Numbered from the stretch's first letter, positions 22,801-31,551 are shown. The stretch is 50,303 bases of DNA from Trebouxia sp. TZW2008 (GCA_002118135.1 BDIU01000440.1:1-50303), one strand, 5' to 3'. Program-made: numbers and translations. Notes: generated by a model not told the origin, from the letters alone.

Positions 22801-23184
22801 CCTCCAAACAGGACCACTATTCATCACATGCAACATCATGAAGAGGGTCAGCACACTGTGGAAAGCGTACATGCAAGTCTATGCGTCGATGTACATCTTG
22901 TCCCCACTCCACCATTCTTCTGACTTTCATGTCAGCCCTTACAGACTGAAGCAGCTTTTGTTCATATGCTGGTGTTTGCATCATGCCTACATGGCTTTGC
23001 TCTCACACTGCTTCTGCATGCTGCAGGTGAGGCTTCAGGTCAAGCTAAAGGCAAGGCACCAGAGGCCAAGATTTCAGATCAGAAAGACGTCGCCAAGGAA
23101 AGACCAAAGGAAGAAGGGAAAGCTAGCCAGAAAGGCACTGGCATCAAAGTCAAATTCAAGCGGCTCAAGAAGCACACTGACTGA
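4819..23184 (+). CDS. ACF1/RLT-like chromatin-remodelling subunit (WAC, HARE-HTH, PHD, DDT, WHIM, PHD)
   Basis: 27 exons join in phase to 1858 residues: 4819-4931, 5179-5305, 5911-6103, 6863-7038, 7459-7545, 8616-8876, 9403-9609, 10906-11100, 11481-11618, 12167-12366, 12696-12774, 13042-13152, 13593-13778, 14077-14277, 14618-14847, 15596-15737, 16126-16438, 16764-17018, 17483-17733, 18282-18465, 18937-19409, 19878-20009, 20315-20445, 21030-21158, 21580-21715, 21908-22676, 23027-23184. Domains: WAC at about 20-75 (FLIRFTGEVFPEYE, then WSCLVTGKHGLTYEEA); Ala/Gln helix 233-319; HARE-HTH 389-453 (GKIVEEMAKKGLREF, VAPGTFALR); PHD1 about 493-545 (FKCTRC, ALCDTC, FHLLC, SCPRC); charged coil 567-690; DDT 692-758; WHIM1 about 820-880; acidic coil 883-1040; WSD-type IGLDRLHRKYWLL at about 1058-1070; PHD2 about 1535-1585; Lys/Ala/Ser-rich tail. 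In animals and plants such proteins partner ISWI ATPases; nuclear ISWI partnership is inferred here. No bromodomain or homeodomain is visible. Introns carry many decayed copies of exon edges. Confidence 0.88.
6507..6862 (+). repeat. Two decayed upstream copies of the exon 6863-7038 acceptor edge
   Basis: The acceptor context GTTGCATGGCACAG|GTATGGAGG of the working exon at 6863 recurs at about 6692-6716 (GTTGCATGGCACAGGTATGA) and about 6510-6537 (GTTGTACGGCACGGGTATGG). Each is followed by 100-130 bp of exon-like sequence, including CAGTCAGCT and ATCAGTCAGGAT. Both copies have in-frame stops or length changes (for example ACTTAGTATGATG at 6553). Spacing between units is about 182 and 152 bp. 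Confidence 0.85.
8240..8615 (+). repeat. Decayed upstream copy of exon 8616-8876 edge plus repeated intron units
   Basis: TTCC(C/T)ATCCTGCAG followed by AAACAGAAGCTCAAGAGG at 8430-8465 is a near-identical copy of the working acceptor and exon start at 8602-8640. The copy continues GAGCAGCGCAAGCAGCAGCA, then breaks at TGCAGTGA (8513-8520). The segment GGCCACTGCAGTCAG(G/A)ATGCAGTGA also occurs at about 8251 and 8496, so intron sequence was duplicated along with the exon edge. Confidence 0.8.
8720..8876 (+). repeat. Coding duplication of an Ala-rich helix
   Basis: Within exon 8616-8876 the peptide AAAIAAAAFAQAPQE occurs twice, beginning near 8728 and 8824, separated by an EKEAKPAAES linker. The copies are almost identical at nucleotide level, so this is a recent in-frame duplication. 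Confidence 0.8.
9960..10290 (+). repeat. Intronic tandem duplication, about 150 bp
   Basis: The segment from about 9990 (GATATCAAGAGACCGCCAGG ... AACAGCAGTAAACAGCAGGG) recurs from about 10157 (GATACCCAGAGATTGCGGGG ... AACAGCATTACACAGCAGGG). Both end near CTGATCC. It lies in the intron before the HARE-HTH exon. I see no link to coding sequence. Confidence 0.65.
10371..10905 (+). repeat. Multiple upstream copies of the HARE-HTH exon start
   Basis: The acceptor plus exon start CAG|GTGCTGAAGAACTATGGG at 10903 recurs at about 10625 (same 18 bases with GGGCCTAAG following) and about 10483 (CAGGTGCTGCGCAACTTTGG). Shorter relatives at about 10371 (GTACTGAAGATGCAGTCG) and 10795 (GTGCTGAGGACACAGTCAG) sit where exon-like starts fade into intron. 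The 10627 copy still reads GKIVEEMAKKGLREFSTA but loses the domain end. The spacer ending TCTTGGCAG is itself duplicated, at 10484 and 10905. Confidence 0.85.
11190..11258 (+). repeat. Downstream copy of the HARE-HTH exon donor edge
   Basis: TTGCTCCTGGCACATTTGCC ... GTTGTCGAG|GTGAGG at about 11209-11262 copies the end of the working exon (GTCGCTCCCGGCACCTTTGC ... GTAGTTGAG|GTGGGT, ending 11100). The copy keeps a good donor but has no matching acceptor-side half. Confidence 0.8.
11826..12060 (+). repeat. Two decayed upstream copies of the PHD-finger exon
   Basis: The working exon begins TGCAG|ATGCATCACCCAGAGGG at 12167. Copies begin at 11987 (TTGCAG|ATGCTTCACCCAGAGGG) and 11826 (CTGCAG|ATACAGCGTCCAGAAGG). 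They read LAPCDTCLRSLHLLC and LALCDNCLRSFHLLS, against the working LALCDTCPRSFHLLC. The 11826 copy stops right after HLLS. The 11987 copy keeps an open frame but loses the second half of the finger. Spacing is 161 and 180 bp. Confidence 0.9.
13262..13434 (+). repeat. Two downstream copies of exon 13042-13152 donor edge
   Basis: The exon end AAGATGGCTCGCTATCCCAT ... TCTGAG|GTCAGC at 13152 recurs at about 13267-13300 (AAGATGGCTCGCCACCCCAT ... TCTGAGCTGAGC, donor lost) and about 13392-13436 (TTTGCTACCCCGTTGAGGGT ... TCTGAG|GTGAGC, donor kept). Confidence 0.8.
13941..14010 (+). repeat. Decayed upstream copy of the DDT-domain exon
   Basis: TTCGTGGCTACCTTTGGCAA (13953 on) and the following AATCTGGGAGGCGCC match the working DDT exon, TTTGTGGCTACCTTTGGCAA at about 14137. 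The copy has shifted frame relative to any usable acceptor. Confidence 0.8.
14508..14580 (+). repeat. Decayed upstream copy of exon 14618-14847 start
   Basis: ATCAATGAAGAGGGCCCAGC at about 14509 copies ATCAATGAGGAGGGGCCAGC at 14618. The copy reads on to GACAAGAACAGCTACAGCTG, then meets TAA at 14578-14580. Spacing is about 110 bp. Confidence 0.85.
15193..15595 (+). repeat. Two 202-bp tandem units upstream of the WHIM1 exon
   Basis: GTGCAG|GTTGAGTGCACCTC occurs with exon starts at 15193, 15394 and 15596 (working). Each is followed by CTCTGCAATG(A/G)CACCTTGGAG and, in the first two, by a shared spacer including CTTCTTTCTTCAGCTTTGAT. The spacing of 201 and 202 bp shows two successive tandem duplications of one unit spanning the acceptor. 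The upstream copies carry an in-frame TGA or alterations soon after the shared exon start. Confidence 0.92.
17066..17375 (+). repeat. Downstream copies of the WSD-motif exon donor edge
   Basis: The exon end (GAGGCTCGCATTGCTGCATTG ... AAGTACTGGCTTTTGACAG|GT, ending 17018) recurs at about 17091-17171 (GAGGCCCTCATTGCTGCACT ... AAGCACTGGCTGCTGGCAG|GT) and in pieces at about 17256-17290 (CCCAAGTACTGGCTTTCAAC) and 17343-17372 (GAAGAGGATGCTGAACATGA). The first copy retains a donor. Confidence 0.8.
18131..18204 (+). repeat. Pseudo-exon: frameshifted copy of exon 18282-18465 start
   Basis: GTGCAG|CATGCTGTGATCAGCTAA at 18126-18148 copies GTGCAG|CATGCCGTGGATCAGCTG at 18276-18299, with one G missing. 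The deletion puts TAA in frame. The next 50 bases, including CCCTTTCAACACCGCATACC, are nearly identical in both copies. Confidence 0.88.
18778..18936 (+). repeat. Upstream copy of exon 18937-19409 start
   Basis: CACAG|ACCCCATCATCAAGACTGC at about 18781 parallels the exon text ACAGACATCATTGTCAAGGC at about 18940. Both continue with ACTGCAGAC(G/A)CCACTGTCACTGC. The upstream copy stays open across the unit (TTADTTVTAADNPQP) and could in principle be used, but no in-phase donor is obvious. Confidence 0.75.
19255..19350 (+). repeat. 24-bp coding tandem repeat (GSLQQPQ-type)
   Basis: Four units of about 24 bp, cored on GGGCAGTTTGCAGCAGCCT, encode repeats of the type GSLQQPQ, GSLQQPE, GGLQRPQ and GSLQQRP in exon 18937-19409. 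The region is disordered and Gln-rich. Confidence 0.85.
20458..20640 (+). repeat. Short imperfect tandem repeat TTGCCRCTGC in intron
   Basis: Immediately after the donor of exon 20315-20445 the intron is built from many 9-12 bp variants of GCTTGCCACTGC / GCTTGCCGCTGC, fading out by about 20640. I see no coding function. Confidence 0.7.
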
Positions 23185-24614
23185 CCAGCAGTCGACATCT
23201 GACCCCTTTCGCTGTCAACTGTGTAGTGAGAGTACTTTGAACCTCTGAGTCAGCTATCCCCGCTTAGTGAGTGGTCGTGAGTGCAGTCATTATGTAAAAC
23301 CATGTGGCACGCTGGCAATTGCTGCTGAGGCTGATGCCCAGAAGTGTTGCTCAGTACACTGGTATGAGAACAGACCTATCTATAGAAAGGATCAGGCTCT
23401 GTGCTGCTGTGTGTGCACTCGCTACAAATGTAGCTGCTGCGAATTGAGCTGCTTTGGGCGTAGTGGCAGAACAGCAGGGCCTGGCTTGGCATATGATGAC
23501 AGATGTGTTTGCTATGTGCAAACACTGTAGCAAATCAGACATGATCTGCTCAAGAACCTCTGTCAGCGCTGACGTTCAAGAGTCAGCCTGTGTTGTGCGG
23601 TCGACTTCATTTCAATCATCCAGCAAATGAATCGGTGACACTGCCTCCTTGCTCAAAAGCATGACGTGCTGTGTGATTTCATTGTCTGGCCTCGATTGAA
23701 TTGTGCAGCATGGTGGTGCATGTAGCGTTTAACTTGACAAAAGCATCATAGGCAAGGCAATGCAAAAGCTGCGGTGTCAAACAGGCACCTCACAGGCTTG
23801 GAGAACACACTGTACAATGAGCCACGTCCAATCAACACAATGCAGTTTTGGGAGTCTGCTTCCAGATCACCAAACTAAGTAATCAACACAATTCATGACC
23901 ACAAATGAAAAGGATAGTCTAGCTCCTGACGCTGTGCACACCCTCACTCAGACTCACTAGACCATGTGATTGCCTTGCATGATGATGCCACCAAGTGATG
24001 CACACTCGAAATGGCGTCACGATCTGCGGTAGCTGTTGCCAGTCTCAGATGTCACCTACGATCTGGTTGTGAACAGAGCTGCAGTGATGCCATCTTCAGC
24101 TTTTATTTATTCAGCAACTTCATGCCTTGACTGCATGCTCCTCTTCATTCTCAGGAGGAGGCGCAGCGCCTGTGGTTGGCCTACATAGTCAGTGGGCAAT
24201 ATGTCAGTGTTCTGTACACATGCCACATGTGACGGAGTCATTCATGGAAAGCCCACTGATTGGCAGTCAACGCGCTAAGTCTGGTGTATACACAAGCGCG
24301 CAGCAACAATGTAGCAGTCACGAACAGCACTTGCAGCTGCTGCAGCAGGCTGTAGAGGGGCAAGAGCATTTCAGACAAGCCTTGTACCACGCCCTATGTG
24401 TGAGGTGGGCAGTGCAGCAATGCATCTGGTGACATCAGTATAAAGACTTGACTCAATAGCTTCCTCCCATGTAGCAGTGTGCACAACATGACACAATACC
24501 AGAGTCATACAAATGCCGATAGCGTTCAGGAGCCAGAGACTCACAGGTCAACATATGCTTGCTGAACAAAACACCATGAACACTATGGACATCAGTAGAA
24601 CAGCAGCAGGGGAC
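23185..24614. other. Intergenic region between convergent genes
   Basis: 3' flanks of the chromatin gene (+) and the phosphate carrier gene (-). Apart from TGTAA at 23293-23297, I see no coding exon, RNA gene or repeat I can support. Confidence 0.5.
23293..23297 (+). terminator. Possible TGTAA polyadenylation signal
   Basis: TGTAA lies 109 bp after the stop of the chromatin gene, the spacing expected for a green-algal poly(A) element. Support is positional only. Confidence 0.4.
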
Positions 24615-27600
24615 TCACAGGCCAACGTAGACTTTGAAGGAGTCGTAGATAGCCCACTGAGTGGCTGTGAGGGTGCCTATCATAAGGATTCTGAGGCCCA
24701 AGCCTCTTGTGGCTAGCTGCCACCAACCCATCTCCTTCACCACACTCCCAATGGTAGCTTCCTGCAACATGAGGTCACATGATCTCTTTACAAATGAAGC
24801 TTTGACAATGTAGCCAGATTGAGGGAGCCCAATGACGTCATGATCATGGCTGCCACCCCTTGCCCTCATCACGATCTCAATCACAGGTGAGTATGGCATG
24901 GCACAAGGCTGTGGGAGCTTTACCTGAATGCATACAAGCCAGTTGCGCAAATGCAGTTGAGGACTTTTGCCATGAGATGGCTGTGATTGCAGATGACAAG
25001 CGAAACAGAGTTCTATCATGACATGGTAGCAGGTCATGCAAGCAGTGCAGGCAACAGGACAACACCAACACCAAACCCAACACCAACACCAACACCAACA
25101 CCAACACCAACACCAACACCAACACCAACACCCACACCCACACCAACACCAACACCAACACCAACACCCACACCCACACCCACACCCACACCCACACCCA
25201 CACCCACACCCACACCCACACCCACACCCACACCCACACCCACACCCACACCCACACCAACACCCACACCCACACCCACACCCACACCCACACCCACACC
25301 CACACCAACACCAACACCAACACCAACACCAACACCAACACCACTACAACTTGCTGCCATTGAGGTTGGGGGACCAGAGGATCTGCTGGGTGAGAACTAG
25401 CGGCACACAGAATTCCTGCCAAACAGCCGGCTGCAATTGCTTGTGGCCCTTACCACTTCTTGTAACCTATTACACACAAGGGCATGGGCAGACAAATCTT
25501 TGCCACTAGGCATAGGGACTGCAGCTTAGGGCTAGCCATGACTTTAATACAACAGGACAGAGACATCAATGCATTGCATGGGATTCGAACCTTGCTAGCA
25601 TTAAGCTTGGAACAAAGTGATCTGCTGAGTGGAGATTAGATGGTGGTGACATTTTGGCGACAGCGAAAAGCACATTGCCTGGGGCTCACACCTTGCTGGC
25701 ATTGAGCTTGGAAACAAGGTTATCTGCTGGGTGAGAAATGGTGGCGCACAGGATTCCGGCTAAATAACCGGCTGCAAAAGAGACGCCCAATTGCTCTGTT
25801 TTGCTGCATTCTGACTTGGGCTTGGGGACCACATTGCTGTAAAGCGCCTGGACAATGTTCTCAAACGCCGCTGCACAACACACCGTTTTGTTTAGATATG
25901 ACAGCAAGCCTATTGCTGCACAATGCTTGCACTACGTCAACTGCCGCTGCCCAGCACGCCGTTTTGACTAGATATGACAGCAAGCCAATTGCTGCACCAT
26001 GATTGCACCATGCTTGCGTCATGTCAAGTGCCGCTGCATGACAGATTGCCCAAGACAGCGAGCCATTTGCCATATGGCGCTTGGATGATGCTCTCAATCA
26101 CCGCTGTACAGCACCCAGCTCAAATTAGCCAGCAAGCTATTTGCAGCGCAGCACACTGCCCTCATTAGACATGACAGCATGTCATGTACTGCGCAATACC
26201 AGCACAACATCTACAAGTGCTGCTACACAGCAAAGGACAGCATCACAGCAAGCCAGTTATTGGAGAGCACAAGCACAATTAAGACAGTACACACAGGTTG
26301 TCACACATGCTTACCAAATTTCATCATTGTGTAGGGGATTTGACGGCCCCAAAGTGGTACTAAGCCCTTCCACAGCCTGCAATGTCACCACTGTTGGTCG
26401 ATTGCACTGTCGCGTTCGGCTTGTACAGTTGCGGAGATTGTGCAAATGAATCACAAGTCCCACTTTGATTGATGGCATGCGCTTTGCAGCTTGGAACACA
26501 TTGGCGCATGCTTTGCTTCAAGCTGCTCCCTGCCTTAGGGCAGTCTTGCCCAATTTCCAACTTTTTCATGCATGCAGCTGGCAGCTGTTTGAGAGCAATT
26601 ATGTAAGTATTGTGATCTGTCACGCCTACCCTGCGACGCCAAATTGCTGCGTGAATTTGGGAAAGCCATCTGTCAAGCCCTTGGCATATCCTGGAGTGGT
26701 TTGAATCTTGACCTGCAAAGTGACACGTACAATGCAGTTTTGCATTACCAGCTTGTGTATTTCAGAATGATCGTTGTGCTCCAGAACTTCAGAGTGTTAC
26801 ATTCAGACAAGTTGCATGAGGCAATTCTGCATGCATCTGCGGCACAATTCTGAATCTTAACCTGCAAGACATGCCATTTACAATGCAGCACTGCATTCTC
26901 AGCTTGCAGACCTAAATGCAAGCAGCTGGCTCCAGGGTCTGAGGGCTTTGACAGAACCCACTTAGTTGTCAGGGGGTGAAAAGAGTGCTGGTAAGAGATA
27001 AGAAATAACACAAAAAAATCCTTGATGAACAAAGGACATAGGCTACCACATACATTCAACAGGTAAAACACAGAAAGGGTACATCTGCATGCATCTGTAC
27101 CACGCTTGAGGGCAGAAGGATTGTTGTGGTGTCCAGTAAGGCAAGAGCTATGCAGAGCAAGGTGCAAACAAAGAAGACGATGTACCTTGACTGCTTCAAG
27201 AGGGCACAAGCCAACATCTGCAATAAATTCCGCTGAAGCAGATGCAGCCAAGAAGAGTGGAGTCTGATACTTGGCAGATGTTTCAGCTCCTGCAGCTTCT
27301 GAGTATAGGCTGCAAAAGAACAGAGATAGAATTGATCTTAGCCACATGCATCTCATTGTGCAGGCCGTCGTGCATGTCACAGTGTGCATGTCATTATGCA
27401 TCTCGCATCATGCATGTCATTATGTCATTGTGCATCTCACAGTATGCATCTCACAGTATGCATCACACTGTGCATCTCGTTGTGCATCTCGTTGTGCATC
27501 TCGTTGTGCATGCCATTGTGCATCGCACTCTGCATGTCACATTGTGCATCTCACAGTGCATCTTACATTGTGCATTTTATGATGCATGCTACAGTGCATA

Positions 27601-28562
27601 TCTGTTGTGCGGGCCAAGTACCCTGTTTTGTTTGAGAGCTGCGGTTATAACATGCGCGCTTTTTTTGCGCAACATGATCATTTGGGGGTGTTTCACTATG
27701 TCATAGACTGCCTGAATTTCATGGACATATAGTCATTGCCACAGTGTGGCACATGTGATCAGCCTTGTTGGCTGGCTAAAGCAGGTAAAATTATTCTCTC
27801 TCTCTCTCATGGTGCATCTCGCTGTGCATCTGATACTGTGCAATTCACATTGTACATATCATATGCATGTCAATATGCATCTCATGTGCATTTTGCATGC
27901 GGTTTTTTTGTGCATCTCAAGTGCATAAAACACATGCATTGCAGCCTGGATAGCGCGGCAGTGTTGTTTGATGATGAGTCACTTACTGTTTGAAGTACTC
28001 ATATAGCCCATATTTGCCTGCGCCTTGGACGCTGTAGCCTATAAATGTTGGCGCCCAGCCTCGGAATAGATTCGAAACGCCGCCCTCTGCCAAAGTGATT
28101 TTGAAGCCCGTGCCAATGCTGCTGTAGCGTTTACTGTCAATTTGCATGTTGCACTTGACCACATCCAGAGGCGTCACGCTGGTGTGCGTTGGGCCTGCGA
28201 GCGCCATCAGAGTGAAGATTCAGCAGTGAAGCTCGGCTGTGCGCTGGTTTTCGAGTTGTTTTGCTCGCTCGCGACAGGTCAAAAGTATTACCGCATGCCA
28301 GGATCCCTCCGATAGTGCAGGCTTGAAAGTATTTTGGGCTGTACAGAGCGATCTTTTGCTGCTTGTTCTCGTTCGCTGAGGCTAGCATAAAATGTGAGCC
28401 GCTCCCGTTCATCGCGCGTCGCTGCATATGCTGACTAAGACATATGGATCCGAGGGTCGAGAATACGTTTTGCGGCAGCCCGGGCATCGCATCGCTTGGC
28501 AAATTACCACTTGCCATATTTTCTTTGCGTAGCCGTAGTTGCAACCAAGGCGATCGGTCCAA
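24615..28562 (-). CDS. Mitochondrial phosphate carrier protein (SLC25A3 / PiC family)
   Basis: Seven exons join in phase: 28562-28292, 28194-27987, 27309-27186, 26712-26630, 26376-26315, 25870-25692 and 24761-24615, giving 357 residues if the first ATG is used. The protein is an inner-membrane carrier importing phosphate with protons (or against hydroxide) for ATP synthesis. Three carrier repeats show the signatures PLDVVK, PLEAVK and PADNLV. The last is the usual phosphate-carrier variant. Other family text: [59 protein letters not shown] and [13 protein letters not shown]. The N-terminal 70 residues are a probable mitochondrial presequence, and downstream ATGs are alternatives. The last intron holds a hexanucleotide array and copies of the sixth exon; the second intron holds GTGCATCTC repeats. 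Confidence 0.93.
25060..25343. repeat. Hexanucleotide array (CCAACA/CCCACA)n
   Basis: About 47 near-perfect hexamers. CCAACA variants dominate both ends and CCCACA the centre. It lies in the last intron of the phosphate carrier gene. On the gene's sense strand it reads (GGGTGT)n and (GGTGTT)n, giving long series of GGG runs with three-base loops. Confidence 0.97.
25365..25650 (-). repeat. Two decayed downstream copies of phosphate carrier exon 25870-25692 donor edge
   Basis: On the minus strand, the working exon end GCTGG.. GCCAGCAAG|GTGTGAG recurs at about 25565-25650 (plus text CTTGCTAGCATTAAGCTTGG matching CTTGCTGGCATTGAGCTTGG). A further copy at 25365-25445 reads [18 protein letters not shown], against the working [18 protein letters not shown]. 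The hexanucleotide array begins exactly where the third copy's donor would be. Confidence 0.8.
25871..26240 (-). repeat. Diverged tandem units in phosphate carrier intron
   Basis: Units of about 80-110 bp cored on (T/C)TAGA(T/C)ATGACAGCA(A/T)G and GCTGCACAATGCTTGCA recur at about 25892, 25969 and 26166, with weaker copies between. They fill most of the intron between 26315 and 25870. Confidence 0.6.
27355..27605. repeat. Imperfect 12-mer array TGTGCATCTCGT
   Basis: About 18 variants of TGTGCATCTCRY or ATGCATGTCATT in a row, in the intron between phosphate carrier exons two and three. A second, looser patch of the same motif, preceded by (CT)n, lies at 27797-27930. Confidence 0.8.
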
Positions 28563-29172
28563 GCTGCGCAGCGTGCACAGTCAACGGATCTCTCTGCAAC
28601 CGAATGCATCAAGGACCCAGCTACGAGCTTTCAGTCATAGTTACGTTATCACCACTGCAGCCAAATTGTGCCTCATGCGCTGCGCAGAAGCACCTTTGCA
28701 TTTCTAAGCTGCAAGCTGTGCTTCATTCGCTGCGTGCCACTGCGTGCATGCCACGGTCAATAAACAGACCTGTGCGTGCCTGTGAGGAACGTTCCTCATT
28801 CATGCTTTAGACATGCCATGACGTACAGGACTTTTGAGTGGAACGCTGACGCATCGCTCAGTTGTCTGGATGTGTGACAGCTTGTTTGCTTGTGGCCGAG
28901 TATGGCATGTCATGCAAAGTGCAATAACCCGGCCAGGCACGGAAGGGTGTCAGGACTTTGTTACAGACACTGCCTTCACACTCGATTTCAGAAACCGACT
29001 CACAGAGCAAAAACAAGGGGTGTAATCAAAAAGGTCTGTATGTTCTCCTCAGTTGGCCTAATATTGGCATGCAGATACTCTGTCGCTTACAAAAAATAAA
29101 TTCTGAATGCTTGTCAGCCTTGATTGTGATGAAGGAGTCCCTATAGCTTTACATGTGTAATCTACAGATTGC
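28563..29172. other. Intergenic region between two minus-strand genes
   Basis: Holds the promoter and leader of the phosphate carrier gene and the 3' flank of the LHCA gene. Plus-strand short frames over the carrier's first exon are shadows. No other feature seen. Confidence 0.5.
29087..29091 (-). terminator. Possible TGTAA polyadenylation signal
   Basis: On the minus strand TGTAA lies 82 bp after the LHCA stop at 29173. Another TGTAA at 29153-29149 is only 20 bp after the stop and is less likely to be used. Confidence 0.4.
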
Positions 29173-31551
29173 TCATCGCGTGATGAATGGCAGTGAGACG
29201 CCGTTTGTGGCAAAGTTGACCTGTCCTGGGCTTGCAAGGTGGTCGAACAAGTTGTCAATAGGTCCCTTGCCTGCACAGCAGATGAGAACTCAGACCACAA
29301 GGCACACTGGGTTTGCTGGTCGTGCAACTTTCCACAGTTTGTCAATCAAAACGCATGTGTAGCTGCAGGCTATGTTGCAGAGCTCAATATCTGCAAGTAT
29401 TGAGCGCAGCAGGGATGGCTGCGCATGAGCCTGCATTGCCCTTGACAAGCGCAAAGTTGGATGCTGCCAACTTTGCTGCTTGACGGTTTGACAGCGTCCA
29501 AACTCAGCAAAGTCAAGACGGAGGGCGTGTGTGAGCAGCTTGCAACACAAATATGTCTGGTGTGACTTCTTACGCGCATCTACCAACTCATCTACCAACA
29601 GGTGAATGCAAGCTGTGATGCTCTGACCTACTGCAATGCGCCAAAACATCATGAAAAGCAAGCTGTGCACTGGTGTGTACAGGAGCTTGCAACTCGGGTG
29701 ACACGGTACCAGTAAGCTGTGCTACTCTCACCTGTTGCAGCATACTGTGCGAAGAATCCTAGGAAGGCAAGCATGGCGAGGCGGCCGTTCTTGACCTCCT
29801 TCTCTTGGTACTCCTTGAATGTCTGCTTGTCGCCTCTGGAGAAACCTAGGGGGTCAAAGAATGGTCCGCCTGCAAGCAACGCAGTCTGCATTTCAGTTCA
29901 TGATAAGCAGCTCCACCAAACAGCAAATCAGTGGTGTCAAGCACACACATAACAGCGCACAGGTCACTGTTGCACAACAGGCTGTTCTCTTTGGACTAGT
30001 GCTGCTGATCATTTACCTAAACTGTCTTTTCTGGTTGCACTGAGCTGCTACACACAAAGCGAAGCTCAAGTAGCGCACAACTGTCGAGCACACAGTGTTA
30101 CTGGGTGACGGATCAGAGGTAATTTGATAAGAATTTGCTTGCTGAATTCATCTGCGTATTTGTTTTGTTCAGTTTAATGTATTGTAAGTATCATTGCTAT
30201 GGTGATGTGTGTGGTATTAATCACCTGGGTAGCCATTGCTGACGGGCTTGAAGCCGCTGGTGATTCCCAGGAATGAGCCGTCACCCTGTGAGCCAGGGTT
30301 GTACAAGTCAGCCCACCTCTTGCCCTCTACCCAGCCAGTGAACAACAGCTGTGTGAAGATCAAAGATCCTGCAGCAAAAATTGATCTGCAATGGAGTTGC
30401 CATGTTGCATCACAGAACATGGCCACCATGTAAGCCAGGCCGTACAGTGAATGCTGCGATGAGTTTGCACTTGTAGAGAGAAAGCAGTGTCTCTGCTTGG
30501 CAAAGCTTGAGCTTATGCAAGACATCAGATTGATCACTGCACTGACTTTCAAGCTGTGAGGCGCTTGCATTCGTCCTGAAAGCTGTTTTGCGTTGACCAG
30601 TTTTGGTAATTACAGTTGGCATCACATTGGGTCTACAAAGGGGGGTGCTCTGGTGACATTGGTTTTCTCTTGCATCGGCAAAGGAGTTGTTTGTGAATGT
30701 CTGTGAACACCTCTGCTGGACTGTAAGGACAGATTTGTCAGCTGGAGCACATACCTAGAGGGAAGCTGGGGTGAGACTCAATCCAGACCTTGCCGGCATC
30801 AACCCAGATGGGTAGAGGTGGCAGGATGCCAATTTTGGACAAGAGCTGCAGCCACAATTCAAAATGTGTGAAATAAACCATGAAAGAAAGATTGTCAGCA
30901 AAAAGCCGGCAAGCTGAATTGCATGCAGCCAGCTTTTAGGTTTCTGCAGTGACCAGTGAACCAGAGGTCGGCCGCATATTGTCAGCAATGAAATGCGTCA
31001 AGCCAGCTTGGCTGCATCTGAAAAGGTGCATCAAGCCCCCTGTGACGCTTACCCCAGGGATAATGATGCCTGCTACAGCTGTCATGGCCGTTCTGCTGTG
31101 CACTAGCTCTGCTTGCTGGAACCATGTCAAAGCCTTCTCGTCTGCCGCCAGTGAAAGTGGGTCAAACCTGTGCAGGGCGTGCAAGCGATTCAAGACCGGG
31201 CATGCCTTAGAAATGGGCACGACTGAACGCATAGGTCGATGCTGACCCGTAGTCTCCAGGCAGAGAACCGTTAAGGTGCTTAGGAGCTTCACCACCTGGG
31301 TACCAAAGCTGACGTTCCGCTGCCCTGACAGTTACAGCTCTGCGCCCCTGCAAAGCGTGTGATCATAGCTCAAGTATGCCTGTCGCTCCAGATGCGCGCA
31401 CTCAGCGCGAATTGACGATCTCAAGCTGAGACTAGTGCTCGAATTGCTGTCGGACCTGTGCTCTGCAAGGTGCTGCGGCCTTGACGTTTGAGCCAAAAAG
31501 TGTGGCGTTCCGGGAGGTCAGGACAGTTTGAGACATCATAGCGTGAGCCAT
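29173..31551 (-). CDS. Photosystem I light-harvesting chlorophyll a/b protein (LHCA type)
   Basis: Seven exons, all in phase: 31551-31456, 31347-31247, 31167-31053, 30845-30755, 30368-30225, 29869-29732 and 29270-29173, giving 260 residues. Residues 1 to about 40 are a basic, Ser/Ala/Thr-rich chloroplast transit peptide ([20 protein letters not shown]). The mature part opens [20 protein letters not shown], typical of LHCA antenna proteins. First membrane helix: [18 protein letters not shown]; third: [18 protein letters not shown], with the paired E/R chlorophyll-binding motifs. The middle loop has the LHCA-type [19 protein letters not shown]. The end is [15 protein letters not shown]. It acts in the thylakoid membrane feeding energy to photosystem I. 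The ligand His in VHSR is kept, so the Asn that marks red-shifted Lhca3/Lhca4 is absent. RTAM replaces the usual RWAM or RFAM. I cannot assign the LHCA number. Confidence 0.93.

Noticed and set aside
24987..25400. Long open frames encoding poly Thr-Pro, poly His-Gln/Pro or poly Gly-Val
   Set aside because: They are products of the hexanucleotide array, open in several frames and both strands, and lie in a phosphate carrier intron.
25575..25590. GGGATTCGAACC, resembling a reversed tRNA T-arm
   Set aside because: No acceptor stem, D-arm or anticodon arm surrounds it; it falls inside a decayed exon copy and aligns with GGGGCTCACACC of the working exon edge.
26745..27401. 218-codon minus-strand open frame
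   Set aside because: Only the part 27309-27186 is a real phosphate carrier exon; the rest is intron read-through.
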